This document shows, in pieces, positions 17,410 through 25,316 of a stretch of 63,646 nt of DNA. The notes below the pieces were generated by a model that saw nothing but the letters and a program-made list of their open reading frames with translations, did no database searches and was not told the origin of the DNA. Within the stretch, counting starts at the first letter, position 1. Every line of letters starts with the position of its first letter. The position numbers were made by a program, and so were the translations under genes. Origin of the DNA: Pseudomonadota bacterium (GTDB lineage: Bacteria > Pseudomonadota > Alphaproteobacteria > Rhizobiales > Xanthobacteraceae); NCBI GenBank assembly GCA_023423415.1, contig JAFAFP010000142.1, positions 1-63,646 of the forward strand, given 5' to 3'.

Positions 17410-18810
17410 ATGGACGAATCCGCGTTGCAGCATCTGCGTCGTCTGCCATCGGTGGATGAGGTGCTGGGCGCGCCGGCGTCACTGACCGCCATCGAACGTT
17501 TTGGCCGCCCGTCTACAGTCGGGGCGATTCGTGCCGAGCTCGCCGAAGTGCGTGCTGCACGAGATACGTCGATTGCATCCGTTGTCCTTGCGGAACTGGC
17601 GCTCGCCAGGCTCGAGCAGGGTGAGCGCGCCAGTGTGCGGCCGGTTTTCAATCTCACAGGTACGATCCTCCACACCAATCTCGGGCGCGCGCTGATCGCC
17701 GAAGTGGCGATTGAGGCCGCGACCGAGGCCATGCGCAACGCTGTTGCGCTCGAATTCGATGTCGATGGTGGCCGGCGCGGCGAACGCGACGATCATTTGC
17801 GCGGCCTATTATGCGAATTGACCGGGGCGGAGGATGCGACCGTCGTCAACAACAATGCTGCCGCGGTCCTGATCGTGCTCAACACCCTGGCGAAGGACCG
17901 CGATGCGATCGTCTCGCGCGGTGAACTGATCGAGATCGGTGGCGCTTTCCGCATGCCGGAAATCATGGCGCGCGCCGGCACGCGTCTGATCGAGGTTGGA
18001 ACCACCAATCGCACGCACCGGAAAGATTATGCCGAGGCGATCGGACCGCAGACTGGGTTGGTCCTGAAGGTGCACACGTCGAACTATCGCGTCGAAGGTT
18101 TCACCGCCGAGGTCCTGCCGCGCGATCTTGCCGCGATCACACGGGAGAAGGGCGTTCCGCTCGTGAACGACCTGGGCTCCGGAACGCTTGTCGATCTTGC
18201 GCAGTATGGACTGAAGCATGAGCCGACAGTCGCCGAAGCGGTGAAGGACGGCGCCGACATCATCACCTTCTCGGGCGACAAGTTGCTCGGCGGCCCGCAA
18301 GCGGGCTTTGTGGTTGGCCGCAAGGATCTCATCGCGCAGATCAACCGCAATCCGATGAAGCGTGCGCTGCGTGTCGACAAGATCAGGCTTGCTGCACTTG
18401 AAGCCACATTGAAGCTCTATCGCGATCCTGAGCGGCTCGTGCAGCGATTGCCGACCGTGCGTCTGTTTGCGCGGCGGCAGGCCGACATCAAGACAGTTGC
18501 AGCGCGGCTTGAACCCATCATTGCCGACGCCATCGGCCAAGCCTTCACCGTCGAAACGATCGATTGCACAAGCCAGATCGGCTCGGGTGCGCTTCCGCTC
18601 GAAGGCATTCCGAGTGCGGGTCTTGCGATCCGTCCCGTTCAGGCACGCGGCGCAGGTCGTGTACTCAATGCCCTCTCCACAGCGCTGCGACGTCTGCCGG
18701 TCCCAGTCGTCGGTCATATCGCCGAGCAGTCGCTCGTTCTGGATATGCGATGTCTGGAGGATGAGACCGGCTTTGTCCGAAACCTGTCAACGCTCGTCGT
18801 CGAGGATTAG
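17410..18810 (+). CDS. selA: L-seryl-tRNA(Sec) selenium transferase
   Basis: SelA converts seryl-tRNA(Sec) to selenocysteyl-tRNA(Sec) with selenophosphate, as a PLP-dependent decamer. The 466-residue product matches E. coli SelA (463). The PLP lysine is Lys291 in TFSGDKLLGGPQAG. The conserved NLTGTILHTNLGRA (about 81-94) and VNDLGSGTL (about 252-260) motifs are present. The ATG at 17410 is preceded by GAGGAG and lies only eight bases after fdhE. A GTG-started Sel1-repeat gene follows after four bases. Confidence 0.97.
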   Translation: MDESALQHLRRLPSVDEVLGAPASLTAIERFGRPSTVGAIRAELAEVRAARDTSIASVVLAELALARLEQGERASVRPVFNLTGTILHTNLGRALIAEVAIEAATEAMRNAVALEFDVDGGRRGERDDHLRGLLCELTGAEDATVVNNNAAAVLIVLNTLAKDRDAIVSRGELIEIGGAFRMPEIMARAGTRLIEVGTTNRTHRKDYAEAIGPQTGLVLKVHTSNYRVEGFTAEVLPRDLAAITREKGVPLVNDLGSGTLVDLAQYGLKHEPTVAEAVKDGADIITFSGDKLLGGPQAGFVVGRKDLIAQINRNPMKRALRVDKIRLAALEATLKLYRDPERLVQRLPTVRLFARRQADIKTVAARLEPIIADAIGQAFTVETIDCTSQIGSGALPLEGIPSAGLAIRPVQARGAGRVLNALSTALRRLPVPVVGHIAEQSLVLDMRCLEDETGFVRNLSTLVVED

Positions 18811-18814
18811 CCCG

Positions 18815-19609
18815 GTGCGCTTGTTCAATCGGCTGATCGCAAAGAACAAGGAGCCTGATGCCGATATTGCGACGCGGATGGCTGCGGCCTATTCGGCGTC
18901 GGAACAAGGCGACTATGAGAGAGCGCTGGAATTATGGGCGCCGCTCGCACATGCCGGCGTCGGGCGTGCGCAGAACAATATCGGTGCCTGCTTTGCAGAG
19001 GGTCTTGGCGTCGCGCGCGACGACGCGCTGGCTCTGAAGTGGCTGACGCTTGCTGCTGAATCCGGCGACCCGGTCGGGCAACGCAATCTGGCTGCCTTGT
19101 ATTTCAAGGGTGAGAGCGTCGAGCAGGATTATCACCGCGCTGCTGAATTGTACCGTAAGGCGGCGGAATCCGGTGACGCGCTGGCGCAGGATATGTTGAG
19201 CTGGATGCTGCTGGAAGGGGAAGTCATTCCTTCCGACGTTATCGAAGCGCGGCTCTGGGCCGAGCATGCGGCCAGTCAGAACGTGGCGTCGTCGATGACC
19301 CGCCTCGGAATGATGTTTCACAATGCGCTCGGGGTTGAGCGCGATCCTGCACTGGCGGCGCATTGGTGGAGCAAGGCGGCCGACCACGGTGATGCCGACG
19401 GGCAGGCCATGCTGGGGGCAGCGTATCATCTCGGCGCCGGTGTGCCGCGCGACCCGATCAAGGCGCTGTCTCTTTTGGCTGGTGCGCGCGCAAATGGCAG
19501 CACACTTGCCGATCGTTTCGTCGAGGCGGCGCGAGAGGCTGTTCCCGAAGGTCTGGCTACAGAGATCGAGCGCGATGCCACGCACCGGACGACGGGGCCG
19601 GTGACATGA
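18815..19609 (+). CDS. Sel1-like repeat protein between selA and selB
   Basis: The 264-residue protein starts at the GTG at 18815 (MRLFNRLIAKN), four bases after the selA stop; a much longer frame overlapping selA is not credible. From about residue 25 on it consists of tandem Sel1/TPR-like helical pairs with the typical alternation of AQNNIGACFAEGLGV, GQRNLAALYFKG and GQAMLGAAYHLGAGV, about six repeats. Such repeats scaffold protein interactions. There is no evident signal peptide or membrane segment. Its stop overlaps the selB start by four bases (ATGA), so it is translated together with the selenocysteine machinery. A role as an adaptor in that machinery is possible but undocumented here. 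Confidence 0.88.
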   Translation: MRLFNRLIAKNKEPDADIATRMAAAYSASEQGDYERALELWAPLAHAGVGRAQNNIGACFAEGLGVARDDALALKWLTLAAESGDPVGQRNLAALYFKGESVEQDYHRAAELYRKAAESGDALAQDMLSWMLLEGEVIPSDVIEARLWAEHAASQNVASSMTRLGMMFHNALGVERDPALAAHWWSKAADHGDADGQAMLGAAYHLGAGVPRDPIKALSLLAGARANGSTLADRFVEAAREAVPEGLATEIERDATHRTTGPVT

Positions 19610-21690
19610 TCATCGGAACCGCCGGCCATATCGATCACGGCAAGACGTCGCTTGTTCGCGCCCTGACCGGCGTGGATACGGATCGTCTGAAGGAAGAGAA
19701 AAAGCGCGGCATCTCGATCGATCTCGGATTTGCCTATCTGCCCGCGCCCGACGGATCGGTACTCGGTTTTATCGACGTGCCGGGGCACGAGGCATTCGTT
19801 CACAACATGCTGGCCGGAGCGACCGGCATAGAGGTGGCGCTACTCGTTGTTGCCGCCGATGACGGGGTCATGCCGCAGACGCGCGAGCATCTGTCCATCA
19901 TCGATCTGCTCGGCATCGAGACTGGTGTGGTTGCGCTGACCAAATGCGATCTGGTGGACGAGGCGGAGCGTGAACTGATCGAAGCGAATATCGTCACTGA
20001 AATCAGCAGGACGACGTTGGCGCAGGCCCGTATAGTCCCGGTTTCGACAGTCACCGGTGATGGCATTGCCAACCTGCGCGATCATCTGCTGGAATTGACG
20101 CGCAATGTTTCGGAGCGGAAGCGGAGTAGGCGGCGGTTTCGTCTCGCCGTCGATCGATCCTTTGTGCTCCAGGGGGCCGGAACCGTCGTGACCGGTACGC
20201 TCCTGTCCGGTTCGGTATCGGTTGGGGACAAGGTCACGATCAGCCCGACCGGGCTGTCGGCGCGTGTGCGCTCCATTCATGCGCAGAATACGCCGCGTGA
20301 GAGTGGCCATGCTGGCGAACGGTGCGCGCTCAATCTCGTGGGCGACGGAGTCTCCAAGGACGCGATCCGCCGCGGCGATATTTTGCTCGATCCGGACCTT
20401 CACGCACCGACCGACCGGATCGACTGCCGGTTGCGCCTGCTGGCGTCGGAAGCAAAGCCGGTGGGACAATGGACACCAGTTCATTTGCATCACGCCGCGA
20501 CGGATGTCGGGGCGCGCATCGTGTTGTTGAACGACGATCCGCTGCTTCCCGGCGACGAGGCATTTGTCCAACTCGTTCTGGAACGGCCGATCGCCGCCGC
20601 GGGCGGTGACCGTTTTGTCTTGCGGGACACGACTGCGCAGCAAACCATGGGCGGTGGACAATTCATCGATCTGAGGGCTCCCGCCCGCAAGCGCCGTGCG
20701 CCGGAGCGATTTGCGCAGCTTGAGGCTCATGCGCTCCTCGATCCGGAACAGGCGCTGACTGCTCTGCTGGAGCGCTCCCCCTTCTTTGTCGATCTTGCCG
20801 TGTTCGCCCGCGACCTGGCTCTCGGTGCATCCGAACTCGACGACATCACCCAGCGTATCGGCACACTTCGGATCAATGCGGGGAATGCGGTTCTTGGGCT
20901 GTCACCGGCCACCTGGATCAAGCTCAAGCGCAGCGTGCTGGCCGAACTGTCAGCGTTTCACGTAGCGAATCCGGATCTGCAGGGCATGGGTCTTGAAAGG
21001 CTGCGTCTGAAACTAGAACCGCGTCTTCCGGTGCCGGGATTTCTTTCGTTTCTTCAGGGTCTCGTCCGGACGCAGGAAATCGGTCTAGACGGCGCCTGGG
21101 TGCGTCTTGCTGGGCACGAGGTCAGGCTCACGGCGACCGACGAAAAAATATGGAACAGGATGCGTCCGCTTCTCGCCGATGCCGTGCGGTTCCGGCCGCC
21201 ACGCGTGCGCGACATGATTGATGTTCTCGGCATCTCCGAAAACGAAATCCGGCGATTGCTCAAGCTTCTTGGTCGCATGGGCATTGTCGATGAGGTCGCG
21301 CACGATCATTTTTTCCTGCGCGATACGGTCGGCGAGATGGTGACGATCGCTATTGACATTGCCGCAATTTCCGACAGGGGCGAATTCACCGCAGCCCAAT
21401 TGCGCGATCGGCTCGACAATGGTCGCAAGGTCGCTATCCAGATTCTAGAATTTTTCGATCGTCACGGTGTCACCATGCGACGCGGTGACTTGCGGCGGCT
21501 GAACAAGCACCGTCTCGATCTGTTCCGGTCGCACGCGATCGCGAAGCAAGTTCAAGCATTATCCAGTTCAGGAAGAGAAGCGCCCCCGGTGGGGCGTCCG
21601 GACTTCAAATCCGGGAGGGACCGCGAGACGGTTCTTGGTGGGTTCGACTCCCTCTCTCTTCCGCCACTTATCCGAAAGTCAGCACGATGA
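19606..21690 (+). CDS. selB: Selenocysteine-specific elongation factor SelB
   Basis: SelB delivers selenocysteyl-tRNA(Sec) to ribosomes stalled at UGA by binding the SECIS hairpin. The N-terminal EF-Tu-like GTPase shows GHIDHGKTS (residues 7-15), DVPGHEAF and TKCD. Beta-barrel domains follow, and C-terminal winged helices end near RRLNKHRLDLF. The family's normal end lies around 21530. The frame runs on for about 50 residues, through the whole tRNA-Sec gene, to a stop at 21690. The product is therefore 694 residues against 614 in E. coli. The next gene starts inside its stop codon (ATGA). Whether the tail is made as written or removed by tRNA processing of the transcript is open. Confidence 0.95.
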   Translation: MIIGTAGHIDHGKTSLVRALTGVDTDRLKEEKKRGISIDLGFAYLPAPDGSVLGFIDVPGHEAFVHNMLAGATGIEVALLVVAADDGVMPQTREHLSIIDLLGIETGVVALTKCDLVDEAERELIEANIVTEISRTTLAQARIVPVSTVTGDGIANLRDHLLELTRNVSERKRSRRRFRLAVDRSFVLQGAGTVVTGTLLSGSVSVGDKVTISPTGLSARVRSIHAQNTPRESGHAGERCALNLVGDGVSKDAIRRGDILLDPDLHAPTDRIDCRLRLLASEAKPVGQWTPVHLHHAATDVGARIVLLNDDPLLPGDEAFVQLVLERPIAAAGGDRFVLRDTTAQQTMGGGQFIDLRAPARKRRAPERFAQLEAHALLDPEQALTALLERSPFFVDLAVFARDLALGASELDDITQRIGTLRINAGNAVLGLSPATWIKLKRSVLAELSAFHVANPDLQGMGLERLRLKLEPRLPVPGFLSFLQGLVRTQEIGLDGAWVRLAGHEVRLTATDEKIWNRMRPLLADAVRFRPPRVRDMIDVLGISENEIRRLLKLLGRMGIVDEVAHDHFFLRDTVGEMVTIAIDIAAISDRGEFTAAQLRDRLDNGRKVAIQILEFFDRHGVTMRRGDLRRLNKHRLDLFRSHAIAKQVQALSSSGREAPPVGRPDFKSGRDRETVLGGFDSLSLPPLIRKSAR
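21571..21666 (+). tRNA. selC: tRNA-Sec(UCA)
   Basis: The 96-nt sequence shows the hallmarks of bacterial tRNA-Sec. It has an 8-bp acceptor stem GGAAGAGA/TCTCTTCC (21571-21578 with 21655-21662) and a long 6-bp D stem CGCCCC/GGGGCG with a 4-nt loop. The anticodon loop CTTCAAA gives anticodon TCA (21605-21607). A long variable arm follows, then a TTCGACT T loop and an encoded GCCA end. The T stem GTGGG/CCCTC has one U-U mismatch. The whole gene lies inside the selB reading frame on the same strand. Confidence 0.97.
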
Positions 21691-22148
21691 CAGACATGGC
21701 TTTGCAGGCTCTCATCAATCGTCTCGACGCCGCGGCGTGTTCCGCAAGTGCCGCGGAGGAAACCTGTCGGCATGAAGCCGCTGAAAGAATCAAGGGGCTG
21801 GAACGCGCGCGTATCTTTGCGTTCCGCCGTCTCAATCTTGTGAAGTCGATCGCCTCGGCGATGAACGGGGCGAAGGATCGGGACGAGGCGATGGCATGGG
21901 GGGCCTCGGCGTTCCTGCGCGAGGTGAACTGGACGGGTGCAAGCGAATCCCAGCGCGATGTGCTTGGACGGTTTGAACACATCACCGACGCGATCTGGCG
22001 GATGCATCAAGGCGAATCTGAAGCCGGCAACAAAGAATTGGAGCACGAACTCGCCGCCTTCGAAAAATGGTTCGAGGAAAACCGTAACGGAGCCTTCCTC
22101 AGCCTGATGGATGGCGAAGTGCTGGAGCTTCCTCTTGTCGAAGTTTGA
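21687..22148 (+). CDS. Conserved-looking hypothetical protein in the sel operon
   Basis: I do not recognise this 153-residue protein. It is predicted largely helical and charged, with two cysteines near the N-terminus (AAACSASAAEETCRHE) and an acidic C-terminus. It has no signal peptide and no membrane segment. Its ATG overlaps the selB stop codon, and its own 3' end overlaps the next gene by 14 bases, so it is a genuine member of the operon. The AMAWGASAFLREVNW region looks like a packed helical domain. Context suggests involvement in formate dehydrogenase maturation or in the following lipoyl/DsrE module. Confidence 0.75.
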   Translation: MTDMALQALINRLDAAACSASAAEETCRHEAAERIKGLERARIFAFRRLNLVKSIASAMNGAKDRDEAMAWGASAFLREVNWTGASESQRDVLGRFEHITDAIWRMHQGESEAGNKELEHELAAFEKWFEENRNGAFLSLMDGEVLELPLVEV

Positions 22149-22521
22149 CAACACGTCGTTCGACGAATGGGTGACCGATGAATTCGGCCGTTCGGATGGA
22201 TTCACTGCGCTCGTGATTCTGGTGGAGATCGGAGACATCACCGTGACACCGTTGCGTTCCACGTTCTTCCACGTCATCGGCGATGATGTCGACTGGGTTC
22301 GGACAAGCCAGTTATTGTCAGGCGCGGGCGTTGCTTGGGATGGCGTCGTTTTCCATACGCTCTGCACCGATGGCACCGGACCCGTCAGCGATGAAGAGGC
22401 GCGCGCTGGCTTGCGTTTGCTGGAAAAGCGGATCGTGGAAGATCGAATGACGATCAATGAGGGCCACTTCTTCGACAATTGGGGACGCAGGATGAAAATC
22501 GAGGAGGCTCAGCCCCAATGA
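22135..22521 (+). CDS. Hypothetical protein before the lipoate ligase
   Basis: This protein is not recognised. The TTG at 22135 (MSKFDNTSFDEWV, 128 residues), with GGAGC seven bases upstream, is the likely start; an ATG at 22111 would add eight residues and lengthen the overlap with the upstream gene. It seems to be a soluble alpha/beta protein with a hydrophobic strand ALVILVEIGDITVTPL and a charged end. One cysteine is visible (HTLCTDG). Its stop overlaps the next start (ATGA at 22518-22521), so it is translationally coupled to the lipoate-ligase-like gene. Confidence 0.72.
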   Translation: MSKFDNTSFDEWVTDEFGRSDGFTALVILVEIGDITVTPLRSTFFHVIGDDVDWVRTSQLLSGAGVAWDGVVFHTLCTDGTGPVSDEEARAGLRLLEKRIVEDRMTINEGHFFDNWGRRMKIEEAQPQ

Positions 22522-23558
22522 GCGCGCCGCTTCGTGTGATCGATACCGGAGAGATGTCGGCCCGGTGGAATGTTGCGGCAACGGCGGCTTTGACCGAACT
22601 GCATAGTGCTGGCAGGATCGGCGATACCTTGCGGTTTCATCGTTACCCGGCCTCGGTGCTGGTGGGGCGGCATCAAGCGCTTGCTCGCGCGATTAGCACA
22701 GATAATTGCAGGCAGGATCATGTGGAGATCGCGCGGCGCGTGACGGGGGGAGGGGCCGTTTACATGGCGCCCGGTGCGCTGGCCTGGGATATCGTCATCG
22801 ACCGAAAGGCCTTTGGGCCAAGGCCCGCGGACGCGGCGCAGGTCATCGGAGAGGCCATTGCTGCCGGATTGTCCAGGCTTGGTCTCAGTGCGCAGTATCG
22901 CGCGGACAATGAGATCGAGGTGGCCGGCCGCAAGATCTGCGGCATGAGCGGCTACAAGAACGGCGCAACCATTGTGTGCCAGGGCACGGTCCTCGTGGAC
23001 GCAGATCTTCGCGACATGGCGAAATATTTGCGGTTACCCTCGACGGGCTCACGAAAGGTGCTTCGCGATCTCGGTTCGCGTGTGGCGACCGTGTGCGAGT
23101 TTCTTGGCCGAAGCCCGGATCGCGGCGAACTGGAATCCGGCATCGTCGGAAGCCTTTCGCACATGCTGAACCGCGAACTGACATATGGCGCCATGTTGCC
23201 GGACGAACGCGCCTTCGCCGATGAACTGTATCGCGACGAATTGGGGCAGGACTCGTTCGTACACGGAACTGCCCCTTCTGGCGTCGGAAAAGGCATGATG
23301 CTCGGCCGCGATGGCAGCGTCGACGCTTGTATCAAAACCCATGCGGGCTCCGAGAAGCGGATCGATCAGATCTGGCTGACGGGAAACTTCACCGTATCTC
23401 CGTCGCGAACCATACTGGATCTCGAAGCCGTTTTGCGAGGCGTTCCCGTTGCTTCGGCGCCGGAGAAAGCGTTGAACTTTCTTAACAGCGGCCTTGTCGA
23501 GATGCGTGGGGCATCTCCTGTTTCCATCGCAGCGGCCATCGCAAAGGCGCAACCGTGA
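22518..23558 (+). CDS. Lipoate-protein ligase A-like enzyme
   Basis: The 346-residue protein belongs to the biotin/lipoate A/B ligase family, which activates lipoate (or octanoate) and attaches it to a carrier lysine. The motif RRVTGGGAVYMAPGALAWD (residues 73-91) matches the family's RRxxGGGAV substrate-binding loop. The conserved lysine is Lys139 in VAGRKICGMSGYK. A C-terminal accessory domain follows, as in LplA. The start at 22518 overlaps the preceding stop. Only one obvious carrier lies nearby, the GcvH-like protein encoded two genes downstream, so this is probably a dedicated ligase for it rather than the housekeeping enzyme. Confidence 0.88.
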   Translation: MSAPLRVIDTGEMSARWNVAATAALTELHSAGRIGDTLRFHRYPASVLVGRHQALARAISTDNCRQDHVEIARRVTGGGAVYMAPGALAWDIVIDRKAFGPRPADAAQVIGEAIAAGLSRLGLSAQYRADNEIEVAGRKICGMSGYKNGATIVCQGTVLVDADLRDMAKYLRLPSTGSRKVLRDLGSRVATVCEFLGRSPDRGELESGIVGSLSHMLNRELTYGAMLPDERAFADELYRDELGQDSFVHGTAPSGVGKGMMLGRDGSVDACIKTHAGSEKRIDQIWLTGNFTVSPSRTILDLEAVLRGVPVASAPEKALNFLNSGLVEMRGASPVSIAAAIAKAQP

Positions 23559-23956
23559 CGGCGTCGGGTCCCGACACCGGAAGTCAGAAGTTGCTGATCG
23601 TTCTGCTTAACACCGATCCGCGAAACGTTGAGGAACTGGCCGCGCCATTTTATCATGCCGCTGTTGCAGCTGCGATGGATTACGAGGTCGATGTGGTCTG
23701 CACGGCGACCGCGGGTAAGCTCATGATCAAGGGTGTTGCCGCCGGTCTGCACGCAAAGGCCGGTCATCCGATGACTGTGTACGACTGGATCAAGGAAGCC
23801 CATGAACACGGTGCGCGGTTCTGGGCGTGCCCGGCGAATCTCGACCTGTTTGACGTCAAGGAAGCCGACCTCATTCCGGAATGCAAAGGCATGATGGGTG
23901 CAGCGACGATGATCCGGAGCATCATGGACGGCGAATACCGGGTGCTGACTTATTGA
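23555..23956 (+). CDS. DsrE-family sulfur-transfer-like protein
   Basis: The 133-residue protein has the DsrE/DsrF/TusD-like Rossmann-type fold: a first strand LLIVLLNTD, then AAVAAAMDYEVDVVCT, and a conserved cysteine (Cys92) in WACPANLDLFD, the position used as a persulfide carrier in DsrE-type proteins. It begins with GTG overlapping the ligase stop (GTGA at 23555-23558). Proteins of this family pass sulfane sulfur to or from TusA-type partners, and a TusA-family gene lies in the divergent group. A redox or sulfur/selenium relay role is inferred. Confidence 0.85.
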   Translation: MTASGPDTGSQKLLIVLLNTDPRNVEELAAPFYHAAVAAAMDYEVDVVCTATAGKLMIKGVAAGLHAKAGHPMTVYDWIKEAHEHGARFWACPANLDLFDVKEADLIPECKGMMGAATMIRSIMDGEYRVLTY

Positions 23957-23966
23957 GGGACGGAAC

Positions 23967-24410
23967 GTGACTCTGGTGCGGGGCTGTCGTTTTCCCGACG
24001 ATCTGTTTTACGACGTATCGAATCATGTTTGGTACAAACCGGAACAGGACGGCGTCGTACGAGCCGGAATGACGCCTGTGGCGGTCGTCCTCGCCCGCGA
24101 AGTGCTGGTGTTTACACCAAAACGGGTCGGTATGACCTTCGAGAAGGGGAGATCCTTTGCCACGGTGGAAAGCGCCAAGTGGGTCGGCGCCGTTCGCGCG
24201 GCCTTCGATGGAACGGTGGTTTCTGTCAACGAGGCGCTGATTGCACATCCCATGATCGCCAATGACGATTGTTATGGGAGCGGATGGATGATGCTGGTGC
24301 GACCCGCAACCGATACATGGCGGAATGGCCTTGCCACCGGGGATGCTTTAGGGCCGGCCTATGAAGTCTGGATGGAGCAGGAGGCGTTTTTGGGCTGCGC
24401 GAAATATTGA
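23967..24410 (+). CDS. GcvH-like lipoyl carrier protein
   Basis: The 147-residue protein resembles glycine cleavage H protein and the lipoate-binding proteins (LbpA) of sulfur metabolism. It has the hallmark HVWYKPEQDGVVRAGMT early and FATVESAKW, in which Lys71 is the lipoylation site; GcvH has ESVKA. A GTVVSVNEAL segment matches the second hairpin of the fold. No glycine cleavage genes (gcvT, gcvP) are present. The neighbours are instead a lipoate ligase and a DsrE protein, so glycine metabolism is unlikely. GTG is used as start, with GAGGGA upstream. It is the last gene of the formate dehydrogenase/selenium string. Confidence 0.88.
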   Translation: MTLVRGCRFPDDLFYDVSNHVWYKPEQDGVVRAGMTPVAVVLAREVLVFTPKRVGMTFEKGRSFATVESAKWVGAVRAAFDGTVVSVNEALIAHPMIANDDCYGSGWMMLVRPATDTWRNGLATGDALGPAYEVWMEQEAFLGCAKY

Positions 24411-24452
24411 AGCGGGTGTCTATCACCCTCCCCGTAGCTGGCATCGTTCCAG

Positions 24453-24514
24453 AAGAAATATTAAATAATTTCAATTACATACGTGTTCGTAATTATTCCG
24501 ACTGGCGCGCCACC
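24453..24514. repeat. Left direct repeat flanking the helicase island
   Basis: This 62-bp stretch aligns with 35077-35142 in the same orientation. The subsegments ATTTCAAT(t/a)ACATA(c/a)GTGTTCG and TTATTC(c/t)GAC(t/c)GGCGCGCCACC each match at 20 of 22 bases. The right copy encodes, on the minus strand, the last residues of a recombinase remnant. The left copy carries only that end. It is either an attachment-site relic or the stump of a second recombinase gene. Confidence 0.75.
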
Positions 24515-24567
24515 GATCTCATCGAAAAACAATAGGTCGCTAGATCGAGCCGAAGCCGTTTGCAGAC

Positions 24568-24610
24568 AGAAAATTCAAGTAGTCCGCAGATTTAGTCTGC
24601 GGAATTTTCT
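24568..24610 (+). terminator. Two-part hairpin with T-run
   Basis: TCCGCAG (24583-24589) pairs with CTGCGGA (24597-24603), and the outer AGAAAATT (24568-24575) pairs with AATTTTCT (24603-24610). The fold ends in TTTT, so it can act as a terminator for rightward transcripts leaving the selenium operon, about 160 bp after the last stop. Confidence 0.5.
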
Positions 24611-24727
24611 CAAGGTCTTTGGTTCAGATGAGCCGACTATTTCAGCCAGATCATCTGCTTCCGCAGCGAGCCAACGCCCATACCTCGCTCTCAAGTTCGA
24701 CTTGCCACGGATAAGAAAGCTCTTCGG

Positions 24728-24949
24728 ATGGAATCCATCATGAGAGAGCTGGATGGCGCACCATGGCAGCAATCGCTGCTGTCGCATATAGCGGCGGATG
24801 GTGATGCGGCGGTTGTCAAAACCATTACCTCGGTCCGCGCCCGAGGCATTGTTGTTGTCATTGCTCACCGTCCGAGTGCGCTCGGCGCTGTTGATCTCAA
24901 TTTGATGATGGAGGAGGGGAGGATGATGGCTTTTGGGCCGGACGGTTAA
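24728..24949 (+). pseudogene. Fragment of a type I secretion ABC ATPase
   Basis: A short frame contains RGIVVVIAHRPSALGAVDL followed by MMEEGRMMAFGP, which is the H-loop and C-terminal end of PrtD/HlyB-type export ATPases. The Walker A, signature and Walker B parts are absent, so only the last ~50 codons of such a gene remain, about 24800-24949. It is a passenger relic inside the left flank of the island. Confidence 0.65.
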
Positions 24950-25316
24950 ACATTGTCGCGAACGACCAAGAAAATGGAACGACGGCCACAAGGCAGCGTC
25001 ACGCCCAAGTTTACTCGGCGACGGCGCGAATCTTCTCTCCCCTACCGCTGCTTGCACAGAACCGGATCTGGGGCTGGTCGAGGTTCTTCAGCAACACCAG
25101 CGGCACGCGATGCACGACAATCATGTAGCCCTTGAGCCGGACATGGTGTGGGTGCCATCCGGGCCTTGTTGCGCCAGGTGAAGCGCGATCCGAACGCTAG
25201 CGACACTCCGGCTGACTTGTCGGGTTGGGCATCCATCAATCGCCGGCTTGCCCGACCGACGAGGGTCTTCTTAAGTTTGAGAAACTTCGCTAGTCTTCCT
25301 TGGGGGAGGCGCGCCA
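24950..25316. other. Non-coding left flank of the helicase operon
   Basis: I see no supported gene in these 367 bp. A leftward frame ending at about 25011 looks protein-like over some 50 codons but is not recognised and has no start. The last bases, GGGGGAGG at about 25301-25308, form the ribosome-binding site of the helicase gene. Confidence 0.4.

Noticed and set aside
23967..24410. Glycine cleavage system H protein
   Set aside because: There are no gcvT or gcvP genes, and the gene is coupled to a lipoate ligase and a DsrE protein in a selenium operon. A GcvH-like carrier with another role fits better.
24575..25057. 160-codon leftward frame in the island flank
   Set aside because: It overlaps the ABC-ATPase fragment and a hairpin, shows no protein features and has no ribosome-binding site.
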